A stretch of 5,385 nucleotides of DNA. It comes from an uncultured Bacteroidales bacterium. GTDB lineage: Bacteria; Bacteroidota; Bacteroidia; Bacteroidales; Paludibacteraceae. Below the pieces are notes generated by a model. That model ran no database searches. It was not told the origin of the DNA and saw only the letters and a list, made by a program, of their open reading frames with translations. The stretch is taken from contig CAIQOG010000676.1 of NCBI GenBank assembly GCA_903873355.1, forward strand, positions 1-5,385, written 5' to 3'. This document shows, in pieces, positions 1 to 5,385 of the stretch. Each line of letters begins with the position of its first letter. Positions within the stretch are counted from its first letter, which is position 1. Position numbers and translations under genes: made by a program.

Positions 1-103
1 GCCATTTCCGCATAATGTTTTCATAAACGCATCCGATAGGATGGTCGCATTTCATTTGAGTTTACTCAAGTGACTTAACAGTATATCTTATTTGCGAACC
101 CTA
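1..103. other. Left edge: ambiguous ORF ends, no gene assigned
   Basis: Two competing short open stretches run off the left edge. On the plus strand a frame is open from position 2 to a TGA at 71-73 (23 codons), which could be the tail of an upstream gene. On the minus strand an ATG at 55-53 opens a frame that stays open to position 1 (begins MKCDHPIGCVYEN), which could be a divergent gene. They overlap almost completely, so at most one is real. Neither is recognised and both are too short to judge. A small inverted repeat at 54-71 (ATTTGAG / loop TTTA / CTCAAGT) lies at the end of the plus frame and just before the minus start; it has no T tract. Confidence 0.25.
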
Positions 104-131
104 TTGACTTCCTTCAATTATTTATTATAAT
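104..131 (+). promoter_or_regulatory. Sigma70-like promoter for the polymerase-like gene
   Basis: TTGACT (104-109) and a perfect TATAAT (126-131) are separated by 16 bp, close to the housekeeping sigma70 consensus. Transcription would begin near 138, giving a leader of about 118 nt before the ATG at 257. Bacteroidota usually use a different -33/-7 pattern, so either this element carries a foreign-style promoter or the match is chance in AT-rich DNA. A weaker Bacteroidota-like alternative, TAACCTTG (156-163), lies downstream but lacks a partner box. Start site not shown. Confidence 0.45.
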
Positions 132-141
132 TAAACAACTT

Positions 142-162
142 GAGGTTAGGGATAATAACCTT
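142..162 (+). other. Small leader inverted repeat
   Basis: AGGTTA (143-148) and TAACCT (156-161) form a 6-bp stem around a 7-nt loop, extendable by one G-T pair. It lies between the predicted transcription start and the larger hairpin at 167-209, so the two could be stacked or alternate structures in the 5' leader. Short enough to be coincidental on its own. Confidence 0.3.
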
Positions 163-166
163 GGGC

Positions 167-209
167 TCTGGTTGCTGGAGGAGTAATTGCCTCCAGCATC
201 TGCACCAGA
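167..209 (+). promoter_or_regulatory. Strong interrupted hairpin in the leader
   Basis: TCTGGT (167-172) pairs with ACCAGA (204-209), and TGCTGGAGG (173-181) pairs with CCTCCAGCA (190-198). The two stems are continuous on the 5' side; the 3' side has a 5-nt bulge (199-203). The 8-nt loop is AGTAATTG (182-189). That gives 15 perfect pairs, GC-rich within AT-rich DNA. No T tract follows, so a simple intrinsic terminator is unlikely. It sits about 47 nt before the ATG at 257, so a role as an RNA control element or as a DNA hairpin recognised by a protein is possible. The pairing is directly visible; the function is inference. Confidence 0.6.
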
Positions 210-256
210 TTTCTATTAAAGCAGAGCAATAACATCAATGCAGAATAATATGAACA

Positions 257-2158
257 ATGCTTTCACCATCAATTTCAACGCATGTTGCCAACCTTGGTAT
301 TAATGACATTTACACTTACCAGTCAAAGGAGTACTCTTTAAACTTTATTGATTATTATAGAATAATTGATATTAAATCAATAATTGAATATCCAATAAAT
401 CAATTATCAGAATCAATATCTAATAGTAATAAATTATCTACTTATAATAAGTATCAATCATCTTCCTTCATTAATGATGTATTAGATAATAGAATAGTAG
501 AAAGTAATAGAAGTATTGATATTACTAGTATTACAGAGGATATTAATGAGCCTGTTGCTAGTGATAATCGTACTAATTTTCCGCTATTCTTTAATCATAA
601 GAATACAATTAAGGTGCCAACCAAGGTTGATTATGCATTAAGAAGATACACTCCTAAACACTTGTTACGAAATATACATCCAGAAATCGATGTGGCCGTT
701 GAGATGTGCTTGTTGTTCACCACCCAGCTTACATCTACTTATTTCGAAATGTTGGAGGATAACATGTCAGATGGATGGAAGGCATTAAAAGCTGAATACC
801 TTCGTGACTTTTTATCAAATTCGTCTTTGACTTATAAGAATGTAAGGCTAGCATTGGAATACCCACTTGAACGTGGCGCTATTCTCCAATGTGACTACAC
901 ATCCGCCGAAGGTAGTAAAAGCTTCAATTACCGCATTGGGGATGCGTATATCAAAAAGGGGCTGGTTGGCTATGAATTAAAGACGGCAGAAGCTATAGGG
1001 CTTTTAAATAAGCGGTACATGAGGACATACGGCTCGGCCCTAGATAATCTGATTTGCAAGAACTTGATTGAGTTCTATTCAACCATAAAACTGCCAACCA
1101 TCGACCAAATCAAAACAGAAGCCAAAAGGTTAATAAAAATGGGACATAAAAATCGCAAGGGCAAAAAGCTTAAGTCTTTAAACAATCACACAAAGTCTTA
1201 TTTCAAAAACTCAGAAAAGCTATCATTTGTTGAAGATTCAATTGAAATATACCAATACCTTACCGATAACGGCTTGATGATACCAACACCAGGTACTGAT
1301 GCAAGTGGCGGTCGAGTGGTAGATTCATTTACACTTATGCCGAGTTGGATTCGCAAGTTGGTCAAAGTCGGTGGCAAAACGGCTGATGAAGGTGATTATA
1401 GTTGCCTACATCCCAATATTGCAATGGCCAAATACGGAGGTAAACAAGAGTACCTGACTCATGGTCAACTAGCGCTGGAATCTGGAATTGATGTGGATAC
1501 AGTGAAATTGGAACACCTATCCTTTTTTAATAAAACTCCTTGGCAGATGAAGCAGTCGCCGTTATACAACTATTACATGGAACACGAACCATTGATGATG
1601 AAGAATATCATCGCAGAAAAACATAGCAGTGAATTCAAGTATAAGATAACTTCCCGTAGGATGTTTCAAACAGAAGTAGCGGTAATGACAGATGTAATAA
1701 GGGTATTAAACGAAGAAGGTATCTATGTTGGGTATGTGTATGATGCTTTGTTTTGTCACCCAAAACATGCCGATAGGATTAAGGAGGTTATGGATGAAAT
1801 CATCCTGAAACACGGAATAAAAACAACGGCGAAGCTGTCAACGAGTGAAAAATTAAAGACCGACAAAGTAATTTCTACAATCAGCCAAGGTGAACACCTA
1901 AATCTTAATGCTGGTGACATTTCCTTTTCGGATAATAACAAAAATTCAGTTCTTGAATTGATGAGTGCTGGAACAACACTCAATTTTGTTGACGCAATTA
2001 TTACCTTTGATGATGGGTATAGCTATGAAGATAAGGTTACGGTGTATAAGGACCCTTACAGCCGCAATTCCCAATATCTAACCTATAGTTACATTAACGG
2101 GACCGAACCAAGACGAATCGGTGGTGATGGTAACATCAACTTAAGAAAAAGAGCTTAG
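257..2158 (+). CDS. Divergent family A-like polymerase palm protein, likely from a mobile element
   Basis: This 633-residue protein has no certain family assignment. Residues 1-120 are rich in Ser, Asn, Ile and Tyr, probably disordered, and encoded by extremely AT-rich DNA. Residues about 130-240 look helical and winged-helix-like, including LTYKNVRLALEYPLERGAI and a K-S-F-N-Y-R-I strand. The rest resembles a single-subunit polymerase core in order: GGRVVDSF (351-358), like the T-x-x-G-R element before motif A; GDYSCLHPN (379-387) as motif A with Asp380; a Lys-containing stretch SFFNKTPWQMKQSPL (422-436) where the O-helix lysine of motif B would lie; and GYVYDALFCH (492-501) as motif C with Asp496. 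The tail (540-633) is unassigned. Similar proteins of unassigned function occur in phages and plasmids, so template-directed synthesis, perhaps element replication or repair, is inferred. The frame opens just after a TGA at 251-253. No ribosome-binding site is seen. Alternatives are an inactive palm relative or an RNA polymerase. Confidence 0.55.
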   Translation: MLSPSISTHVANLGINDIYTYQSKEYSLNFIDYYRIIDIKSIIEYPINQLSESISNSNKLSTYNKYQSSSFINDVLDNRIVESNRSIDITSITEDINEPVASDNRTNFPLFFNHKNTIKVPTKVDYALRRYTPKHLLRNIHPEIDVAVEMCLLFTTQLTSTYFEMLEDNMSDGWKALKAEYLRDFLSNSSLTYKNVRLALEYPLERGAILQCDYTSAEGSKSFNYRIGDAYIKKGLVGYELKTAEAIGLLNKRYMRTYGSALDNLICKNLIEFYSTIKLPTIDQIKTEAKRLIKMGHKNRKGKKLKSLNNHTKSYFKNSEKLSFVEDSIEIYQYLTDNGLMIPTPGTDASGGRVVDSFTLMPSWIRKLVKVGGKTADEGDYSCLHPNIAMAKYGGKQEYLTHGQLALESGIDVDTVKLEHLSFFNKTPWQMKQSPLYNYYMEHEPLMMKNIIAEKHSSEFKYKITSRRMFQTEVAVMTDVIRVLNEEGIYVGYVYDALFCHPKHADRIKEVMDEIILKHGIKTTAKLSTSEKLKTDKVISTISQGEHLNLNAGDISFSDNNKNSVLELMSAGTTLNFVDAIITFDDGYSYEDKVTVYKDPYSRNSQYLTYSYINGTEPRRIGGDGNINLRKRA

Positions 2159-2205
2159 ATATGCGAAACAGTTGCTCAACAACATACATGGTTGAATGCT
2201 CATAC

Positions 2206-2217
2206 ACACATATGTGT
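2206..2217. promoter_or_regulatory. Perfect 12-bp palindrome, candidate operator
   Basis: ACACATATGTGT is a perfect palindrome centred between 2211 and 2212. Its position covers where the -33 element would lie relative to the -7 box at 2231-2238. The expected TTTG/TTG -33 sequence is absent, which would fit a promoter that depends on a bound regulator. Dyad symmetry suits a dimeric DNA-binding protein. A 12-bp palindrome can also arise by chance. Confidence 0.4.
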
Positions 2218-2230
2218 ACATAAGTCCTAT

Positions 2231-2238
2231 TAGTTTTG
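2231..2238 (+). promoter_or_regulatory. Bacteroidota-type -7 promoter box
   Basis: TAGTTTTG matches the Bacteroidota -7 consensus TAnnTTTG at every fixed position. Transcription would start near 2245, leaving a leader of about 36 nt before the ATG at 2281. No -33 TTTG is seen 19-21 bp upstream. The box overlaps the in-frame TTG at 2236, which argues against that TTG as a start codon. Confidence 0.5.
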
Positions 2239-2280
2239 AGTAAACCAGATTTTTGCCTCAGACTCGAAATATTTATCAAT

Positions 2281-2646
2281 ATGAAAACAAATCAAAAATT
2301 AAAAGAAGCATACTTGGATGAGCATGTTTTTTACGGACTGAAGAACCTTAACGACGGATATGATGTCCCATCCATTAAGTATTTTTCCGAAGCCGATTTC
2401 GAAGAGGTTTTGAATCGGGTCCAAAATTTAGAATTAGGAATCACGGGAATCGAGCCTTGGTTGAATGGATTTTACTTTGATGTCCTGACATGGGAAGAAT
2501 TTAGGGACAAGGGTATCAAGGATTGCAGGGACCCTCGTTGGTATAGAGGGGCCTTTCAAACCTTCAAATCGACTGAAGAAGAGCTCCAATATGCAGCATC
2601 TTACCAAATTCCATCCTCAATAAGCTGGAAAATCCAGTCAATGTGA
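2281..2646 (+). CDS. Small protein of unknown function, C-terminus altered by the IS
   Basis: The ATG at 2281 gives 121 residues, of which 115 are native and the last six (WKIQSM) are read from the IS21 end. The ATG is preferred over an in-frame TTG at 2236 because that TTG lies inside the -7 box. No Shine-Dalgarno sequence is present, as is usual in Bacteroidota. The protein is acidic and rich in aromatics, with no signal peptide or membrane segment, so it is probably cytosolic. Family-like landmarks are YGLKNLNDGYD, FSEADFEEVLNRV, GITGIEPW, DPRWYRGAF and YAASYQIP. I do not recognise a characterised function. The visible fold runs to YAASYQIP, so the break probably lies near the natural end and the product may still fold. 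If the right flank were rejoined directly, the frame would end ...SSISVVWPEIRH and stop, but the original tail cannot be proven. Confidence 0.65.
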   Translation: MKTNQKLKEAYLDEHVFYGLKNLNDGYDVPSIKYFSEADFEEVLNRVQNLELGITGIEPWLNGFYFDVLTWEEFRDKGIKDCRDPRWYRGAFQTFKSTEEELQYAASYQIPSSISWKIQSM

Positions 2647-2675
2647 CCACCTAAATCCAATTGAAGTTGACCAGC
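2626..2675 (+). repeat. IS21 left terminal inverted repeat
   Basis: Compared with the reverse complement of 5195-5244, 38 of 50 positions match. The first 10 bases and a 15-base block, TGACCACCTAAATCC (2644-2658), are identical. The outermost codons continue the reading frame of the interrupted small gene up to the TGA at 2644-2646. Confidence 0.9.
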
Positions 2676-2725
2676 TAAATCCAGTGCAAACTGACCAGTC
2701 AAATCCAATCCAAACTGACCACCCC
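2630..2725 (+). repeat. Phased internal repeats at the IS left end
   Basis: AAATCC boxes occur at 2630, 2653, 2677 and 2701 (spacing 23, 24, 24). TGACCA boxes occur at 2644, 2668, 2692 and 2716 (spacing 24, 24, 24). Spacing near 24 bp is a little over two helical turns, so the boxes fall on roughly the same face. Repeats like these are the known transposase-binding sites of IS21-family ends; binding by this IstA is inferred. Confidence 0.85.
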
Positions 2726-2799
2726 CTACGCTGTATTTAAATAAGGTTGTTTTAACGGCCATTTATGTTGGAAGTTGGGTTCTAAACCCAAAATCAGAC
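2726..2799 (+). promoter_or_regulatory. istA leader with a hairpin just before the start
   Basis: TTGGGTT (2775-2781) and AACCCAA (2785-2791) form a 7-bp stem with a 3-nt loop, ending 8 nt before the istA ATG. In mRNA it would occupy the ribosome landing zone and could lower translation, for example when transcripts read in from outside. A weak -7-like box, TAAGGTTG (2742-2749), lies upstream with one mismatch to TAnnTTTG and no clear -33. The promoter call is tentative. Confidence 0.45.
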
Positions 2800-4350
2800 A
2801 TGGCTAATAAAACACTTCTTATGACTAAGATAAGACAGATCCTTCGTTCTTTTACCATGGGTAAGAGTAAGGTACAGATTAGTGATCAAACGGGAGTATC
2901 CCGTAATACTGTAAAGAAATACATACGTAAATTTCTTTCAGAGAAACTGACCTTCGACATGCTCAGCACAATCTCAGATGCAGAGTTAGAGGTTTTGTTT
3001 GGTTCAGCAGCACCTCCTGAAAAGGGATTGCGGTATGAACAACTACAACAAATGCTTCCTGATTTGGAGAAGTACTTTAAGCAAAAGGGTGTAACCATAC
3101 GCATGTTATGGTCACGCTATCTTCAAGTGTACCCTGACGGATATGGACATTCTCAGTTCAACACTTACTTTACTATTTATACTGGTCGTGCTAAGGCTGT
3201 TATGCATATAAATCATAAGGCTGGGGACAAGATGTACATAGACTTTGCTGGAGAGAAGTTAAGTATTACAGAAAAAGCAACTGGGGAGGTACAAGTGGTC
3301 GAAGTATTTATTGCTATACTGGGCTGTAGTCAGCTTACTTATGTAGAAGCTGTATCTACTCAACGTAGGCAAGATTTTATCAGTGCCTGTGAAAATGCGA
3401 TGCAATATTTTGGAGGAGTTCCGGCTGCCATTGTGCCTGATAATTTAAAATCTGCTGTTACTAAAAGCAGTAAATATGAGCCCACTATCAATGAAGCTTT
3501 TGCTGACTTTGCAGAACATTATGGCACTGCTGTTCTTCCAGCCAGGGTGTACCGTCCAAGAGATAAATCATTGGTAGAAGGGATGGTAAAAATTGTATAT
3601 AACCGCATATACACACAGTTAAGTTCACATACTTACTTTACGCTTGAAACACTTAATGGCGCCATTAAGGAAGCATTAGAACAATTAAACAATGCTCCCT
3701 TTAAAGGACGTAACTATAGTCGTCGTCAGCAGTTTGAAGAGATTGAAAAGGCAACCCTACAACCTTTGCCTGTGTATCGTTATGAATTTAAACAGCAGCA
3801 TATTGTTACAGTAATGAAAAATGGTCATGTATGCCTTGCTGTTGATAAACATTATTACAGCGTACCATACCGGTTTATTGGCAGGAAAGTTAAAATACAA
3901 TATACTGCTGCGGGCGTAGTGATTTATTATAAGTACGAACAGATAGCAGTACATCAGCGGCAATACCGCAAATATCACTACACTACCACCGATGAACACC
4001 TTGCCTCTGCGCATCGTTACTTAAGTGAATGGACACCCGAAAAATTTATTGAACAAGCAGAAGCTATAGATGAAGAAGTGGCTAATTATATCATGCGTGT
4101 AATTGAAAACAAACAGCATCCCGAACAGGCATATAAATCTTGCACTGGCATACTTAGCCTGGCACGTAAGGTAGGAAATGAAAGATTAACAATGGCCTGC
4201 CGCAGAGCGAATAATTATGGAGTATACAATTATCCAATCATTGCACAAATACTGGAAAAAAAACTGGATGCATTAACAGAAGAAGAATTACAATTAGCAC
4301 ATAGTATGCCTCAGCATCAAAACATACGAGGTAGCGATTACTATCAATAA
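2800..4350 (+). CDS. istA: IS21-family transposase IstA
   Basis: This 516-residue protein catalyses cleavage and strand transfer at the element ends. An N-terminal helix-turn-helix (about residues 8-45, with KSKVQISDQTGVSRNTVKKYIRK) should bind the repeats at the IS termini. The RNase H-like catalytic core follows, with the DDE triad visible as Asp148 in MYIDFAG, Asp214 in VPDNLKSAV and Glu260 in DKSLVEG. A C-terminal region holds a small beta-rich segment (about 330-395; HYYSVPYRFIG) and then helices. Length is normal for IS21 transposases and no frame disruption is seen. The ATG lies 8 nt after a hairpin. istB follows after 34 bp, so the two are probably cotranscribed. Confidence 0.95.
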   Translation: MANKTLLMTKIRQILRSFTMGKSKVQISDQTGVSRNTVKKYIRKFLSEKLTFDMLSTISDAELEVLFGSAAPPEKGLRYEQLQQMLPDLEKYFKQKGVTIRMLWSRYLQVYPDGYGHSQFNTYFTIYTGRAKAVMHINHKAGDKMYIDFAGEKLSITEKATGEVQVVEVFIAILGCSQLTYVEAVSTQRRQDFISACENAMQYFGGVPAAIVPDNLKSAVTKSSKYEPTINEAFADFAEHYGTAVLPARVYRPRDKSLVEGMVKIVYNRIYTQLSSHTYFTLETLNGAIKEALEQLNNAPFKGRNYSRRQQFEEIEKATLQPLPVYRYEFKQQHIVTVMKNGHVCLAVDKHYYSVPYRFIGRKVKIQYTAAGVVIYYKYEQIAVHQRQYRKYHYTTTDEHLASAHRYLSEWTPEKFIEQAEAIDEEVANYIMRVIENKQHPEQAYKSCTGILSLARKVGNERLTMACRRANNYGVYNYPIIAQILEKKLDALTEEELQLAHSMPQHQNIRGSDYYQ

Positions 4351-4384
4351 AATAATTAATAACCACTCATAAAAATTAAATCAA

Positions 4385-5134
4385 ATGAACACAGACACAC
4401 TCGACAAAATGAAACAAATGCGTTTGCTTGGTATGCACCGGGCTTTTAGAACTAGCGTAGAATCAGCAAAAAATGAACAGTTAACTGCTGATGAGATGAC
4501 AGCATTGCTTATTGACAGTGAATGGGATGAGCGACACAACCGTAACATTGAACGAACCACCAAGAATGCTCGCTTCCGTTATAAAGCTACTGTTGAACAA
4601 TTGGATTATGATGGTGGCAGAGGGTTGGATAAAAATCAAATCCACCGCCTTGCTGATGGTAAATACATCACGCAAAATGAAAATATCCTCATCACTGGAG
4701 CCACTGGAACAGGTAAAAGTTTTTTGGCCTCTGCTCTGGGTCAGCAGGCCTGCCAACAAGGTTTTAAAGTATTGTATGCTAATGCTACCCGCTTGTTTGC
4801 TCAACTCAAAATGGCCAAAGCAGATGGCTCTGCTATCAGAGATTTAGCTAAAATAGAAAGACAAGACCTGCTCATACTGGATGACTTTGGAATACAACCA
4901 TTCGATCAGACAAGCAGAGCTTCTTTACTAGAAATTATTGAAGACCGCCATGGAAAACGTTCCACCATTATTACATCACAGCTCCCAGTAAAACAGTGGC
5001 ATGAAGTAATCGGAGAAAAAACAGTAGCTGATGCAATCCTTGACAGAATAATCAACAATACACAGCGTATTGAATTAAAAGGAGAATCGCTCAGAAAAAA
5101 ATGGAATAAAAAAACAGAAGACAACAACAAATAA
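4385..5134 (+). CDS. istB: IS21-family helper ATPase IstB
   Basis: This 249-residue AAA+ ATPase is related to DnaC. It assists IstA by ATP-dependent selection and remodelling of target DNA. Visible motifs are Walker A GATGTGKS (105-112), Walker B LLILDDFG (162-169) with the paired aspartates, a sensor 1-like STIITSQL (193-200), and DAILDRI (216-222) carrying a possible arginine finger. The N-terminal helical part (1-95) contains the IstB-type MRLLGMHRAF stretch. The tail is Lys/Asn rich. The start is 34 bp after the istA stop with an AT-rich, Shine-Dalgarno-free leader. In some IS21 members the two genes overlap and are translationally coupled; that is not so here. Full length and apparently intact. 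Confidence 0.95.
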   Translation: MNTDTLDKMKQMRLLGMHRAFRTSVESAKNEQLTADEMTALLIDSEWDERHNRNIERTTKNARFRYKATVEQLDYDGGRGLDKNQIHRLADGKYITQNENILITGATGTGKSFLASALGQQACQQGFKVLYANATRLFAQLKMAKADGSAIRDLAKIERQDLLILDDFGIQPFDQTSRASLLEIIEDRHGKRSTIITSQLPVKQWHEVIGEKTVADAILDRIINNTQRIELKGESLRKKWNKKTEDNNK

Positions 5135-5244
5135 ACCATTATTTTTAACAAATAAAATCAACCTTTTTGATGCAGCGTATGGACCTTAACTAAGGGTGGT
5201 CAGTTTGCACCGGATTTAGGTGGTCAATATCACCGGATTTTCCA
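5135..5244 (+). other. Non-coding right end of the IS
   Basis: This stretch holds the right terminal repeats and, just after istB, a weak 5-bp stem ATCAA (5157-5161) / TTGAT (5167-5171) with a T-rich loop. It is too weak to call a terminator. One plus frame is open from 5171 through the terminus into the flank, but it lacks a credible start inside the IS. Confidence 0.5.
5195..5244 (-). repeat. IS21 right terminal inverted repeat with two internal boxes
   Basis: Read on the minus strand it begins TGGAAAATCCGGTG. AAATCC boxes (as GGATTT) lie at 5235-5240 and 5212-5217, 23 bp apart, and TGACCA boxes (as TGGTCA) at 5221-5226 and 5197-5202, 24 bp apart. The same 23-then-24 phasing as the left end confirms the terminus. 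The right end has fewer boxes than the left, the asymmetry known from other IS21 elements. Confidence 0.9.
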
Positions 5245-5245
5245 G

Positions 5246-5385
5246 TTGTATGGCCTGAAATACGACATTAACTACCTTACCAATTTAATTAATAATAGTC
5301 TTGAAGTAAAAGAAGAAGCCGGAATACTGGTATTTATGGATGGCGAGGTAATGGAACATATTGGAGACCATTATTTCAACCATCA
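5246..5385 (+). pseudogene. Fragment of an unrecognised gene, 5' end cut by the IS
   Basis: The frame starting at TTG 5246 is open to the window end (46 codons, no stop) while the other two plus frames stop within about 30 bases. The translation begins LYGLKYDINYLTNLINNS and continues through a hydrophobic GILVFMDGEV segment. It has the look of a real soluble protein, but I do not recognise the family. No ATG precedes it within the flank; the first in-frame ATG is at 5336. It may therefore be a 5'-truncated gene, or one started from the TTG at 5246. The frame is also open backwards into the IS to 5171. It does not continue the frame of the small gene on the other side of the IS. Confidence 0.45.

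Larger units (their letters stand above)
2159..2280 (+). other. Intergenic region with control signals for the small gene
   Basis: This 122-bp spacer contains a weak stem TCAAC (2176-2180) / GTTGA (2191-2195), the palindrome at 2206-2217 and the -7 box at 2231-2238. No terminator with a T tract is visible after the polymerase-like gene. Readthrough into the small gene cannot be excluded. Confidence 0.5.
2626..5244 (+). mobile_element. Complete IS21-family insertion sequence
   Basis: This 2619-bp unit begins TGGAAAATCC and ends GGATTTTCCA, the TG...CA form typical of IS21 elements. It carries imperfect terminal inverted repeats, phased internal repeats at both ends, and the istA-istB gene pair in the expected order and strand. 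Both genes are full length with catalytic motifs intact, so the element could be active. IS21 elements normally leave a 4-8 bp target duplication. Here the left flank ends AATAAGC and the right flank begins GTTGTAT, with no match. That suggests rearrangement after insertion, recombination between two copies, or loss of one duplicate. Confidence 0.93.

Noticed and set aside
167..209. Intrinsic terminator
   Set aside because: No T tract follows the stem, and it lies upstream of the gene it would cut off.
250..303. Short 17-codon ORF starting at ATG 250
   Set aside because: It overlaps the start of the polymerase-like gene out of frame and has no supporting features, though a leader peptide cannot be fully excluded.
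1756..1983. Minus-strand open frame of 75 codons inside the polymerase-like gene
   Set aside because: It is antisense to a longer, motif-bearing gene and its translation has no recognisable domain.
2236..2280. TTG start for the small gene, adding 15 residues
   Set aside because: The TTG falls within the -7 box TAGTTTTG, and an ATG follows at 2281 where the conserved-looking protein begins.
2630..2725. CRISPR-like array from regularly spaced repeats
   Set aside because: The repeats are short, degenerate and tied to the IS terminus, with matching copies inverted at the other end; they are transposase-binding sites.
4481..4847. Plus- and minus-strand open frames of over 100 codons inside istB
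   Set aside because: They overlap the Walker motif region of istB in other frames and show no family features.
5157..5171. Terminator after istB
   Set aside because: The stem is only 5 AT-rich base pairs with no following T tract.

Overview
The window looks like accessory DNA of a Bacteroidota bacterium. This rests on the AT-rich composition, the lack of Shine-Dalgarno sequences before every start, a perfect Bacteroidota-type -7 box (TAGTTTTG) before one gene, and the look of the proteins. It is an inference; no rRNA or housekeeping gene is present to fix the taxon.

Layout. Positions 1-256 are a leader region with edge fragments of uncertain coding status, a near-consensus sigma70-like promoter (104-131), and a strong interrupted hairpin (167-209). 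Positions 257-2158 encode a 633-residue protein. I read it as a divergent single-subunit (family A-like) nucleic acid polymerase with a winged-helix-like N-terminal segment and palm motifs R / A / C (GGR, GDYSCLHPN, YVYDAL). It is the least explained and most interesting gene here. Positions 2159-2280 hold a perfect 12-bp palindrome and a Bacteroidota -7 box. They precede a small cytosolic protein gene of unknown function (2281-2646), whose last codons come from an inserted element.

Positions 2626-5244 are an intact IS21-family insertion sequence of 2619 bp: TG...CA termini, imperfect 50-bp inverted repeats, phased ~24-bp internal repeats, istA (DDE transposase, 2800-4350) and istB (AAA+ ATPase, 4385-5134). 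IstA and IstB act together: IstA binds the phased terminal boxes and carries out strand transfer, and IstB is the ATP-dependent target-selection partner. No target-site duplication is visible, so the flanks may not have been adjacent originally. Positions 5245-5385 hold the start-less front part of another unrecognised reading frame that runs off the window.

The polymerase-like gene and the small gene are not obviously one operon, because each has its own promoter-like sequence. No RNA genes or CRISPR arrays were seen.
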